Below are positions 19,023-27,135 of a DNA stretch of 64,000 bases, piece after piece. The translations under genes were made by a program, and so were the position numbers. The stretch comes from Dolichospermum sp. DET69. Lineage in GTDB: Bacteria > Cyanobacteriota > Cyanobacteriia > Cyanobacteriales > Nostocaceae. How positions within the stretch are numbered: position 1 is the first letter of the stretch; the number at the start of each line of letters is the position of its first letter. The stretch is taken from contig CP070233.1 in NCBI GenBank assembly GCA_017355425.1, forward strand, positions 5,389,272-5,453,271, read 5' to 3'. The notes beneath the pieces are model-generated. The model was not told the DNA's origin, ran no database searches, and was given only the letters and a program-made list of their open reading frames with translations.

Positions 19023-19325
19023 ATGAAAGTAAGAGGCATAAAACGGGGACAGAATATAGAAATATTAGAACAACTTAACAATATTCCAGATGGAACAGAA
19101 ATCATAGTAGACTTAGAAATAGTAGACTTAGAATTTATTGAAAATCAAATCAGAAAAACAAAACAACCATTAACAGAACAGGAGAGACTAGCTAAACTAA
19201 ATAAATTATTCGGTACTTGGAAAAATCAACCTGAATTAACCGAAATATTTGCAGAAATTGACAAAGAACGCCATACTTATCAAGGTAGAATTATAGACTC
19301 AATTGATAATCAGGATAACGACTAA
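19023..19325 (+). CDS. VapB-like antitoxin
   Basis: A 100-aa acidic protein. The ATG at 19023 is chosen because AGGAGA ends six bases before it, the only good Shine-Dalgarno sequence in this operon; a TTG two codons earlier is in frame. The N-terminus (VRGIKRGQNIEILEQL, then IPDGTEIIVDLEI) looks like a short DNA-binding swapped-hairpin type. The C-terminus is helical and charged, as in toxin-binding tails. Its stop overlaps the ATG of the PIN toxin by one base (TAATG), which supports a VapBC-type pair. Family assignment rests on size and context more than on a motif. Confidence 0.7.
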   Translation: MKVRGIKRGQNIEILEQLNNIPDGTEIIVDLEIVDLEFIENQIRKTKQPLTEQERLAKLNKLFGTWKNQPELTEIFAEIDKERHTYQGRIIDSIDNQDND

Positions 19326-19720
19326 TGTATCTACTAGATACCAATATTTGCATTGCACTATTTAACAAAAATCCCCAAGCTGTTGCCAAATTCAACCGCT
19401 ACTTTAGCCAATGTTATCTATCCATCATCGTCGTTTCAGAACTTTATAAAGGAGTTTATTGTTCTCAACAAGTAGCCAAAAATATAGAAACATTAACTGA
19501 GTTCATAGAACTACTACCAGTAGAACCATTTGAAATCGCAGCAGCTATCGAATTTGGCAAGATTCAAAGCGAACTCAGAAAAATTGGCAAACCAACAGGA
19601 GAATTTGATGCTTTAATTGCTGCTGTAGCCCGTTCTCGTGACGATATTCTCGTTACTAATAATATCAAAGATTTTATAAATATTCCCAATTTAAAATTAG
19701 ATAACTGGTTAGAAAATTGA
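19325..19720 (+). CDS. vapC: VapC-type PIN ribonuclease toxin
   Basis: A 131-aa PIN-domain protein. The first acidic site is LLDTNICIAL (D5), then Glu in VSELYKG (about E40), then EFDALIAAVA (about D100) and a final VTNNIKDF, the order of the catalytic acidic residues of VapC RNases that cut tRNA or rRNA. Its gene starts in the antitoxin stop codon, and its own TGA overlaps the TTG start of the helicase gene (19717), so antitoxin, toxin and helicase appear to be translationally coupled. Free-standing VapBC pairs are common; one wedged into a defence operon is not. Confidence 0.88.
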   Translation: MYLLDTNICIALFNKNPQAVAKFNRYFSQCYLSIIVVSELYKGVYCSQQVAKNIETLTEFIELLPVEPFEIAAAIEFGKIQSELRKIGKPTGEFDALIAAVARSRDDILVTNNIKDFINIPNLKLDNWLEN

Positions 19721-22700
19721 AAACTCTACGCGATACCTCTTGGAAAATTAGCTACTCCAGCAACACCCATAATACCATTGCTGACTTCTATATTCCTGCT
19801 TTAGAATCTGCCATCCAATATGACAGAAAATCAGGCTTCTTTAGCAGCGCCATATTAAGTAAAGTAGCGCGGGGTTTAGGGGCAATGCTACACAATCAAG
19901 GCAAAATCCGGTTAATGATGGGATGCCAATTTAGTCCCCAAGACTTGGAAGCAATAGAACAAGGATACGCATTACGGGATGCTTTACTAACTCGTTTAGA
20001 TGCCGACTTAACACCACCCGAAAACTTTGCCCAACTCAAACATTTAGAAATACTCAGTTGGTTAATTCAAAATCAATATCTCGACATCAAAATAGCTATT
20101 CCTCTTCAAGAAAATGGACTTCCAGAAAATAGCATCCAACAACTAGATCCTCAACATATATTTCATGAAAAAGTTGGCATCTTTACAGATAGCAACGGTG
20201 ATAAATTAGCATTTAATGGTTCTAATAACGAATCTATTGCCGGTTGGGAGAAAAACGTCGAATCATTTCACGTTTATTGTTCCTGGGAAGGAGGAAGAGA
20301 ATTAGATAGAGTAGAAGAAGAAGTTTCCAGATTTGAACAACTGTGGTATAACTTATCCCCCAACGTGCGCGTATTTGAAATTCCCGAAGCAGTACAACAA
20401 AAATTGTTAAATTATGCCCCAACATCTAAACCTACCTGGAATCCTCAAATTGAATTTGATGACAGTTCACGGTTCACAGTTGACGGTTCACAGTTCACAG
20501 TTCACAGTCAACAGCCAACAGTCAACAGTCAACAGTCAACAGCCAACAGTCAACAGTTAACAGTCATCAACGAAGAAGAAAAACAAGCATTTTACCAACT
20601 AGCGAATATTCATCAACATCCTGGATGTTTAGACTTTTGTTTAAAATCAATTCCCATAAAACCCTGGCCACACCAAATTAAAATATTGCGTCGGGTAGCA
20701 GAAACCTTTCCTAAAAGTTTTCTTATTGCTGACGAAGTTGGATTAGGTAAAACCATTGAAACAGGATTAATTTTACGTTATCTCCTCTTAGCTAAAAAAG
20801 CCAAACGGGTACTCATCCTTTCCCCTGCAAGTGTCCAACCACAATGGCAAGAAGAATTAAGAGAAAAATTCAATCTGCATTTTTGGAGTTACAATCAAAA
20901 TTTATTCACTGTTCACAGTTCACTGTTAACTGAACAATACCGTCAACAGTCAACAGTCAACAATCAACAGTCAACAGTCAACAATCAACAATCAACAGTC
21001 AACAGTCAGCAGTCAACAGTCAACAGTCAACAGTCAACAATTAACAATCCTTGGAATAGCCAAGATTTAATTCTCGCTTCTTCCCATTTAGTGCGGAGAA
21101 AAGAAAGAATGCAGGAATTATTAGCAGCAGAACCTTGGGATTTAGTCATATTAGATGAAGCACACCACGCTAGAAGAAAAAGCCCTCAAAATCGCAAAGA
21201 AACACCCAATCGGTTATTAGAATTAATGCAGCAATTAAAGGATAAAACTCAAGCCTTAATTCTGCTTTCTGCTACTCCCATGCAAATTGATGCTATAGAA
21301 GTTTTTGATTTATTGAATTTACTAGGAATGCAAGGACATTGGAGTTATGGAGATAACTTCTGTAATTATTTTGAATCATTACCAAATAGTGTTAAACCAG
21401 AAATCCTGAATTTTTGGCAAGTCATGTCTAGTGACTATTTTCAACAAGGAGGAAAACCTTGTACTCGGTTACAGCAATTTTTAAACCAACAAGATAGAAA
21501 TATTGCTTATAAAATGCAGGATTTATGGGAACGAGGTAGAAAAATCTCTAATCATAAACAATTATTAGCAGATGAAAATTTTATCAATACTTCCAGACAA
21601 TATTTAACAGTTAATACCCCTTTAAAAGATTTGATGTTTCGTCATACCCGCGATACATTGAGACAATATTATCAACGCGGATTATTAGCCCAAGATATTC
21701 CTAGTAGAATTGTGCAAGATAATGCCATTAGTTTAGAAATTAACCGTGAAGTTCCGCTTTACCAAGCTGTTAGTAATTATGTCCGTCATTTTTACAGACT
21801 AGCACAAAAAGATCAGCGTACCTGTCGCGGTTTCTTGATGACTTTGTACAGGAAACGTTTAACCAGTTCATTCTACGCTATCAAAGCATCTTTACAACGG
21901 GGTTTAGATTGTTTATTAACTAAACAAGGCAGTTTTATTACAGAAGATGATTATGTAGATATTGATGAAGCTAATGATGCAGTAATTTCGGGGATGGAAT
22001 CTTTCTTTGAAGAAGTAGACCCCCAGGAAATTCAATATTTAGAAGATTTATTACAGCAATTTGAAAATACAGGAGAAGATAGCAAACTTTCCCATTTTAT
22101 TCAGATTTTACGTCAAGAATTAAGCCAAAGAGAAAGTGCTATTGTCTTTACTCAATACACAGACACAATGGACTATCTGCGAGATGCTTTAAAAGAATTA
22201 TATGGTAGTCAAGTAGCTTGTTATTCTGGACGTGGTGGGGAATTATTAAAAGTTAACAGTTCACGGTTGACAGTTGACAGTTCACGGTTAACAGTTAACA
22301 GTTCACGGTTGACAGTTGACAGTTCACGGTTGACAGTTAACAGTCATCAGTCAACAGTCAACAACCAACAGTCATCAGTCAACAGTCATCCAACTTGGTG
22401 TGTAGTTCCCAAGGAAGAAATTAAACACAAATTTCGCCAGGATGAAATTAAAATTCTTTTGTGTACGGAATCTGCGTCAGAAGGGTTAAACTTGCAAAAT
22501 TGTGGGGTATTAATCAATTATGATATGCCCTGGAATCCCATGCGTGTGGAACAAAGAATTGGCAGAATTGATAGAATTGGACAAAGGTATGAAACTGTCC
22601 GCATTCACAATTTTTATTATGATGGCACAGTAGAAGCAAAAGTTTACAGAAAATTGCGCGATCGCATTAACGCCTTTGCTACAGTTGTTGGTAATCTCCA

Positions 22701-23136
22701 ACCCATTTTAGCTAAAGTTCCCACATTCATTGAACAAGCAGCAATGAGCGCAGATCCAGAAGAAGAGGATGTATTAATGTCTGAGTTTGACTCGGTATTA
22801 GACGCGCCTCTCCGTCCAGGAATTGAAGCAATGGTAACAATGGATTTGGATGCTGATTTAGCGGAAATTCAAAAGCCTATTCCACCTACTCCTTTTACAC
22901 CAGAAAGCATTGAACATTTATTTACCACATCTGCAATTTTAAAAACTGCTGGGGTGATTTTTCAGCCAAAAGACGAAAAAACGTGGCTACTTACCTATAA
23001 AAACCGGGAATACATGATTACCTTTTACCCAGATATGTTTGATGAAATACCTTCTCTGAGATTAATGAATTTTGGAGAACCTTTGTTTGCGGAGTTTTTA
23101 CAGATTTTCTCTGAACCCCTTCAATTTAAATCATAA
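19717..23136 (+). CDS. PLD-SNF2 helicase/nuclease of a defence operon
   Basis: An 1139-aa protein starting with TTG inside the vapC stop. The N-terminus is a phospholipase D-type domain (HEK at 150-152, then FNGSNNES). A superfamily 2 helicase follows: Walker A GLGKT (342-346), DEAH (480-483), motif III LLSATPM, and helicase C with VFTQYT, TESASEGLNLQ and QRIGRIDRIGQ. Three stretches, about 249-284, 398-445 and 846-892, are made of VNSQQST-type heptads encoded by in-frame STRR heptamers; all lie between conserved motifs. It would be about 130 residues shorter without them. In related systems this helicase works with the DUF499 ATPase and DUF1156 methylase. It ends 16 bp inside the convergent gene at 23121. 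Confidence 0.87.
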   Translation: MKTLRDTSWKISYSSNTHNTIADFYIPALESAIQYDRKSGFFSSAILSKVARGLGAMLHNQGKIRLMMGCQFSPQDLEAIEQGYALRDALLTRLDADLTPPENFAQLKHLEILSWLIQNQYLDIKIAIPLQENGLPENSIQQLDPQHIFHEKVGIFTDSNGDKLAFNGSNNESIAGWEKNVESFHVYCSWEGGRELDRVEEEVSRFEQLWYNLSPNVRVFEIPEAVQQKLLNYAPTSKPTWNPQIEFDDSSRFTVDGSQFTVHSQQPTVNSQQSTANSQQLTVINEEEKQAFYQLANIHQHPGCLDFCLKSIPIKPWPHQIKILRRVAETFPKSFLIADEVGLGKTIETGLILRYLLLAKKAKRVLILSPASVQPQWQEELREKFNLHFWSYNQNLFTVHSSLLTEQYRQQSTVNNQQSTVNNQQSTVNSQQSTVNSQQSTINNPWNSQDLILASSHLVRRKERMQELLAAEPWDLVILDEAHHARRKSPQNRKETPNRLLELMQQLKDKTQALILLSATPMQIDAIEVFDLLNLLGMQGHWSYGDNFCNYFESLPNSVKPEILNFWQVMSSDYFQQGGKPCTRLQQFLNQQDRNIAYKMQDLWERGRKISNHKQLLADENFINTSRQYLTVNTPLKDLMFRHTRDTLRQYYQRGLLAQDIPSRIVQDNAISLEINREVPLYQAVSNYVRHFYRLAQKDQRTCRGFLMTLYRKRLTSSFYAIKASLQRGLDCLLTKQGSFITEDDYVDIDEANDAVISGMESFFEEVDPQEIQYLEDLLQQFENTGEDSKLSHFIQILRQELSQRESAIVFTQYTDTMDYLRDALKELYGSQVACYSGRGGELLKVNSSRLTVDSSRLTVNSSRLTVDSSRLTVNSHQSTVNNQQSSVNSHPTWCVVPKEEIKHKFRQDEIKILLCTESASEGLNLQNCGVLINYDMPWNPMRVEQRIGRIDRIGQRYETVRIHNFYYDGTVEAKVYRKLRDRINAFATVVGNLQPILAKVPTFIEQAAMSADPEEEDVLMSEFDSVLDAPLRPGIEAMVTMDLDADLAEIQKPIPPTPFTPESIEHLFTTSAILKTAGVIFQPKDEKTWLLTYKNREYMITFYPDMFDEIPSLRLMNFGEPLFAEFLQIFSEPLQFKS
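20461..20566 (+). repeat. In-frame STRR inside the helicase gene, block 1
   Basis: TTCACAG, CAACAGT and CAACAGC heptamers in phase with the reading frame. Three heptamers make 21 bp, that is seven residues. The block encodes residues about 249-284, between the PLD part and the helicase core. Confidence 0.9.
20908..21044 (+). repeat. In-frame STRR inside the helicase gene, block 2
   Basis: CAACAGT, CAACAAT and related heptamers encoding repeated QQSTVNS heptads (residues about 398-445), placed between Walker A and the DEAH box. The frame is kept throughout. Confidence 0.9.
22250..22392 (+). repeat. In-frame STRR inside the helicase gene, block 3
   Basis: GTTCACGGTTGACAGTT-type units followed by CAACAGT units, encoding SSRLTVNSSRLTVD-type and NSHQSTV-type repeats (residues about 846-892). 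They sit in the C-terminal helicase domain between CYSGRGG and the TESASEG motif. Confidence 0.9.
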
Positions 23137-23531
23137 CCTGTTGGTGGTGATAGATCCATTACTTCGGTAAACCGGGAATATTTCACCTCACCAGTTGGGG
23201 GAAACTGTGCAGAAACACCCATTAAACCGACTTTGATATCCTCAAAGAAAATCACACCACCAATTCGTCCGCTTGCTTGGAATGGGCCATGGAAAAATTG
23301 CTGTCGGGGAATATGGATGATGAGAGAATTGGTAATTTTGACGTTTTGACCAAATAGTTGTTGACAGGTTTTTTTGACAACTGCATCAATATATTGATTC
23401 TGGACAGGTTGACCCAAGTTGATGAATTTGGGATGATCCGCAAAATGATCCATGTAATATAACCAAATAGTAGACAAATCTTTTTCTTCAGTGAGGATTT
23501 GCTTGAGTTCCTGCCATCGTTTGAAATTCAT
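23121..23531 (-). CDS. Conserved hypothetical protein
   Basis: A 136-aa soluble protein, convergent with the helicase and overlapping it by 16 bp. No catalytic motif is visible. It begins MNFKRWQELKQIL with a charged helix, then a beta-rich half (SLIIHIPRQQFFHGPFQA, IGGVIFFEDIKVGLM). The look is that of a small conserved cyanobacterial protein of unknown function. It need not belong to the defence operon, as it is on the other strand. Confidence 0.6.
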   Translation of the reverse strand: MNFKRWQELKQILTEEKDLSTIWLYYMDHFADHPKFINLGQPVQNQYIDAVVKKTCQQLFGQNVKITNSLIIHIPRQQFFHGPFQASGRIGGVIFFEDIKVGLMGVSAQFPPTGEVKYSRFTEVMDLSPPTGYDLN

Positions 23532-23604
23532 AATAGGGAAGGAAATTAAAAGAGGATAGGTAGATTGGATTATTCTTTGCTTACTAAAAATTTACCATAG
23601 TTAT

Positions 23605-23658
23605 GCGATAGCGAACGCGAGAGCGTCCCGGAGGGAACTAGCGCGACCTAGGAATCGC
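23605..23658. repeat. Extended HIP1-split palindromic repeat
   Basis: A 54-bp variant of the 29-bp element, with a second palindromic piece (GAGCGTCCCGGAGGGA) inserted inside it. The same compound form appears inverted at 25457-25510. Confidence 0.75.
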
Positions 23659-23730
23659 CGATCTTGTAGGATACGTTAATCAAATGTAACGCACCTTTTT
23701 GAATTTAAAGAGTCTCTTTTAAGTTTTCTA

Positions 23731-23920
23731 GTCAGCTAGAATTTTGAAACCTGAAGTAATGCGAGCATCTTGCTCGCTACCTAACAGCAGGGAGCAAGAT
23801 GCTCCCACTACTTTCAATAACTATAGTCAGCTAGAATTTTGAAACCTGAAGTAATGCGAGCATCTTGCTCGCTACCTAACAGCAGGGAGCAAGATGCTCC
23901 CACTACTTTCAATAACTATA
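23731..23920. repeat. 95-bp tandem duplication with nested palindromes
   Basis: Two adjacent copies (23731-23825 and 23826-23920) that look identical. Each holds two palindromes, GCGAGCATCTTGCTCGC and GGGAGCAAGATGCTCCC, which share a core and could form alternative hairpins. Confidence 0.92.
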
Positions 23921-24078
23921 GTTTTCATCTTAGATGGGGTTTATTTATAAAAGGGCTAGATACAATATTTTTTATTATTGCCTTAAAATCCGCCAAAAAC
24001 TTGATGTGTCTTTAGCGATATCATATCTAGCTCATCATCAGTATATTTACATGGACAATACAAAACCACAGGACTTGT

Positions 24079-24107
24079 GCGATTCCTAGGTCGGGCTTCG
24101 CTATCGC
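24079..24107. repeat. HIP1-split small palindromic repeat
   Basis: A 29-bp element, GCGAT then TCCTAGGTCGGGCTTCGCTA then TCGC, upstream of nothing obvious. It is one of the dispersed family described at 45061-45089. Confidence 0.75.
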
Positions 24108-24188
24108 CCCAAACTCAATACCAAAATATCACAATATTATCCGCTTCAATGATTCCTTGTGCTGTGTATGTATCTTATTTCTAGCCAG

Positions 24189-24686
24189 TTAGATTTCTGC
24201 TTTGACTGCTTTCTCTAAACGATTAGTTTCACATTTTGCATCTTTGAGTAAATCATTCCAATTGTCTGGAGGATGACCAGTTTCCAGCATTTTCTTAAAA
24301 ACTCGATAAGCGTCTGTGTTACTGTCATAAGAACGCTTAGAGTTCTCATCATTAACCCAAGCGAAAACAATTATTTTGCTCTCTTGATGATATCGAAAAA
24401 ACAGTCGGTATTGCTGAAAAAATTTAGCTCTAAACCAGTGTTTGTAGTCGTCACCAAGCGTACTGCCTTGGCGATAATTACTAAGTGTTGGATCTTGAGG
24501 AATAAAATCAAATGCCAGCTTTGCTATTGCAGCTAGACGCTTTGTGGCGTTTTTTTTATTGTAGTCTTGAGGATACTTCTGACGCAAATGTTCAACCTGC
24601 CTTAGAAGTTCTTCAAACTGGTTAAGAAAGAGAGAATGAGCAAATACGTCCCACCCATTAATCACTAGCGGCTGATTTACAGACAA
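24189..24686 (-). CDS. yhaV: YhaV-type toxin
   Basis: A 165-aa ribonuclease toxin of the YhaV family. Typical segments are INGWDVFAHSLFLNQFE at the N-terminus, NATKRLAAIAKLAFDFIPQDP, the RAKFFQQYRLFFRYH core and IIVFAWVNDENSKR, then HPPDNWNDLL near the end. In the studied PrlF-YhaV system the toxin cuts RNA during translation and is neutralised by PrlF. Here it follows the antitoxin gene with a two-base gap. Length is normal and the reading frame is intact. Confidence 0.9.
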   Translation of the reverse strand: MSVNQPLVINGWDVFAHSLFLNQFEELLRQVEHLRQKYPQDYNKKNATKRLAAIAKLAFDFIPQDPTLSNYRQGSTLGDDYKHWFRAKFFQQYRLFFRYHQESKIIVFAWVNDENSKRSYDSNTDAYRVFKKMLETGHPPDNWNDLLKDAKCETNRLEKAVKAEI

Positions 24687-24688
24687 AC

Positions 24689-25021
24689 TTATTCATCCTC
24701 GTCAGATAGTGGGGAATCAAGATCAAGATAGACTTCAGCAACTAAGGACTGAACACGGCTGACTAAATCAGAGCTAATGGTTTGTAAGTGCTGAGGATTC
24801 TTTTCGATATCTTGGGCAATAAAATTTAGAAACTTTCCAAGTATAGGATCGCTCTCCGTCTTATCAACGCGAGAAATCACTACCTTACCGTCAGGCTGGA
24901 TAGTGTAGCAGATTTTATCACGCTTATCCAAGCCAAGGAACTTGCGAACGGGATCAGGGATGGTAGTCTGATAGCGATCAGTAAGAGTAGATTCTGAAGA
25001 TGGGGCTAGTATTACAGCCAT
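24689..25021 (-). CDS. prlF: PrlF-type antitoxin
   Basis: A 110-aa antitoxin with an AbrB-like swapped-hairpin N-terminus (STLTDRYQTTIPDPVRKFLGL, about residues 10-30, followed by KICYTIQPDGKVVISR) and an acidic, helical tail for toxin binding. It is expected to neutralise YhaV and to repress the operon. GAGG precedes the ATG by five bases. The toxin start is two bases past its stop. Confidence 0.88.
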   Translation of the reverse strand: MAVILAPSSESTLTDRYQTTIPDPVRKFLGLDKRDKICYTIQPDGKVVISRVDKTESDPILGKFLNFIAQDIEKNPQHLQTISSDLVSRVQSLVAEVYLDLDSPLSDEDE

Positions 25022-25082
25022 AGCGACCTCTAAACCTATCGGTTAAATTCTATCTCCAAGGTAATGCAATTGCATTGTCTTG

Positions 25083-25304
25083 TCAAGAGTGGTATTTCTG
25101 GTTTGGACGATCTAGTGCGAAGTGCGCTGCAATGTCCTCTTCTGCTTGAGCAATGAGACGATCTAATTCTCCTGATGCTAAGTCCGCTTCGATTTGCTGA
25201 TCCCACATCTCATCGAGATATTCTTGAAGCCATCCTGCCAGATTACGAACTTCATCCTCTGGTAATTGCTTAATTGCTAATTCAACTTCTAGGCGGGTGT
25301 TCAT
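25083..25304 (-). CDS. Small antitoxin-like protein
   Basis: A 73-aa acidic, helical protein. The ATG at 25304 is preferred because GGAG lies six bases before it; an ATG four codons upstream is possible. TRLEVELAIKQLPEDEVRNLAGWLQEYLDEMWD is the helical pattern of small addiction-module antitoxins. No toxin gene follows: the next gene, 61 bp on, is prlF. It could be an orphan antitoxin or a third element of the prlF-yhaV operon. Confidence 0.55.
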   Translation of the reverse strand: MNTRLEVELAIKQLPEDEVRNLAGWLQEYLDEMWDQQIEADLASGELDRLIAQAEEDIAAHFALDRPNQKYHS

Positions 25305-25371
25305 CGGGTACTCCACATACTAACAGCAGACTTGTATGCCTACTAATTATAACTTAGAGGTCAGCACTTGC

Positions 25372-25584
25372 GCGATTCCTAGGTCGCGCTTCGCTATTGC
25401 CCTCAACTCAATAGCAAAATATCACAATATTGTCCGCTCCAATAATTTGCTATACAGCGATTCCTCAGTCGCGCTAGTTCCCTCCGGGACGCTCTCGCGT
25501 TCGCTATCGCCCTGAATAAATTGCTTTAATCCAAACAAAAACAAGGGGCGTTACATTTCATTAGCGCGACCTAGGAATCGCTAT
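25372..25584. repeat. Cluster of HIP1-split palindromic repeats
   Basis: Three members of the dispersed family in 213 bp: 25372-25400 (29 bp), 25457-25510 (54-bp compound form) and a partial copy at 25562-25584. They fill most of the 370-bp gap between the antitoxin-like gene and the nuclease gene at 25675. Nothing else was recognised there. Confidence 0.75.
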
Positions 25585-25674
25585 TTTCCTCGTATGTATC
25601 GTATATTAAGTATTAGAACCCAAATCAAATTCCTAAACTTCTAAAATTCATGTAACTACTGCAAGGATTTAACT

Positions 25675-26316
25675 GTGATTACAAATGCTAGTAGCCTTAC
25701 CCTTAGCAATCTCCGTCAAACCTTTGGCTTGAGACTCGACACTAGCGATCGCTTTTTTGATGAATGGTTAAATAATTCACCAGCACTAACCGAAGCGGAA
25801 CTACAAGGACTAGATCGCCTCACTCGCAACTATACTTATCTCAGTCAAGAAGAACCGCCCCTTGAAGAAATTGTTAAGCTTGTTGTGGTATCGCCATTGC
25901 TAGATTTGGCTGGTTTCTATCAATTTCCTTTTTTGGTAAAAGCAGAAGTAAGTACCAGTATCGAAGTTGCTGACGAAGCTAATGCTATGGTGGTTCAAGG
26001 CAGAATTGATATTTTGGTAATCCAAGATAGTTTTTGGATTTTGGTAATCGAATCAAAACCTGCAAGACTAGACGTTACCGCAGGAATTCCCCAAGCACTT
26101 ACTTATTTGTTGAGCGCTCCTAATCTGCAATCAAGTTGTTATGGAATGGTTACAAATGGAAGAGAAGTATTGTTTTTGAAATGTGACCGCCATCAAAATG
26201 TCCCTCAATATACGCGATCACCTACCTATCGGTTACTTGAAAATACAGCAGAACGTATCCAAGTTTTACAGGGACTTAAACAAATTGGGGCTTATATTGG
26301 CGACTTGAGGAGTTAG
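25675..26316 (+). CDS. PD-(D/E)XK nuclease-like protein
   Basis: A 213-aa protein with a GTG start; AAGGA lies seven bases upstream and supports it. The core reads VQGRIDILVIQDSFWILVIE then SKP, with D and ExK in PD-(D/E)XK spacing, followed by a helix with PQALTYLLS and a Gly-rich strand (CYGMVTNGREVLFLK). This is the restriction endonuclease-like fold seen in the N-terminal domain of type I R subunits and in many free-standing cyanobacterial proteins. No methylase or specificity subunit lies beside it. Its job is unknown. Confidence 0.75.
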   Translation: MITNASSLTLSNLRQTFGLRLDTSDRFFDEWLNNSPALTEAELQGLDRLTRNYTYLSQEEPPLEEIVKLVVVSPLLDLAGFYQFPFLVKAEVSTSIEVADEANAMVVQGRIDILVIQDSFWILVIESKPARLDVTAGIPQALTYLLSAPNLQSSCYGMVTNGREVLFLKCDRHQNVPQYTRSPTYRLLENTAERIQVLQGLKQIGAYIGDLRS

Positions 26317-26494
26317 GCGATGCTTCCGGTAAGCGAAGTGATCGCTATTTCTGTGAGTCGTGATTTTTAGGCGATTGCGATGATTTGGGTGTTGAGGGGC
26401 GATCGCTATCTGTAAAGGAGTTACTTAAGGCGATCGATAGTTTAATTTTTATGGCTACAATTTACAATTTTTATTTTCGATTTGGGAATGAGGT

Positions 26495-27091
26495 TTAGGA
26501 TAACTTGGTTGATTCAGTCTCTGGTGTGAGATCGAGGTTGCGATAGATTTGCTCAATGGGAAAGCTTAAATTAATGCTTTTGAGTTCCACGTTGTCGCTT
26601 GCTTGATAGTTAATAATTAACCAATCACCTGCTTCGTTTTTGTGATACAAATCCATTTCGATGCTGGTGGAACTCACTAATAAATAATCCTGTAAGACTG
26701 GATTTTTGCGGTATAGTCTAAATTTGCCACTGCGATCGTAGATTTCAGTGCTAGGAGAGAGAACTTCAACGATGAGGCAGGGATAGGTGAAATAATTGGG
26801 GGTGTTTTTGTCGCGATCGTCGCAGGTGACGCTGACATCTGGGTAGGTGTAGTTATTGGTGCCAACAATTTTAACTTTCAGGTCTGAGTTACCTGTTATG
26901 CAGTTACTAGCGTCTAAATGGGTATCAACCATAGTCGCAAATCGAATTGCAATGCGGCTATGATTAACGCTGCCGCCGCTCATGGCGTAAACTTGACCGT
27001 TAATCAGTTCGTGTTTTTCTAGTTGCTTTTCTTCCCAAGCAAAGTATTCTTCTGGGGTAAGCTTGGGGAAGTTTTCTTTAATGGCAATCAT
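26495..27091 (-). CDS. Uma2 family endonuclease-like protein
   Basis: A 198-aa member of the DUF820/Uma2 family, expanded in cyanobacteria. The N-terminus has LTPEEYFAWEEKQLEKHELI, then NGQVYAMSGGSVNHSRI, the core YPDVSVTCDDRD and LIVEVLSPSTEIYDR, where D and ExLS replace the usual PD-ExK residues, and a C-terminal LNLSFPIEQIY-like end. Nuclease activity is predicted from fold only. It lies 45 bp after the grpE gene on the same strand, at the right edge of the accessory block. Confidence 0.88.
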   Translation of the reverse strand: MIAIKENFPKLTPEEYFAWEEKQLEKHELINGQVYAMSGGSVNHSRIAIRFATMVDTHLDASNCITGNSDLKVKIVGTNNYTYPDVSVTCDDRDKNTPNYFTYPCLIVEVLSPSTEIYDRSGKFRLYRKNPVLQDYLLVSSTSIEMDLYHKNEAGDWLIINYQASDNVELKSINLSFPIEQIYRNLDLTPETESTKLS

Positions 27092-27135
27092 TTTTTGTAA
27101 TGGGTAATGGGGAATGGATAATGGTTTTATTTTAT

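Larger units (their letters stand above)
23532..24188. other. Repeat-rich gap
   Basis: About 657 bp with no credible gene. It holds a long HIP1-split palindrome (23605-23658), a 95-bp tandem duplication (23731-23920) and another HIP1-split palindrome (24079-24107). Confidence 0.75.

Noticed and set aside
9589..23136. Classical DISARM or BREX system
   Set aside because: No DUF1998 protein (DrmB), no PglZ, BrxC or BrxL is present; the ATPase is DUF499 and the methylase DUF1156.
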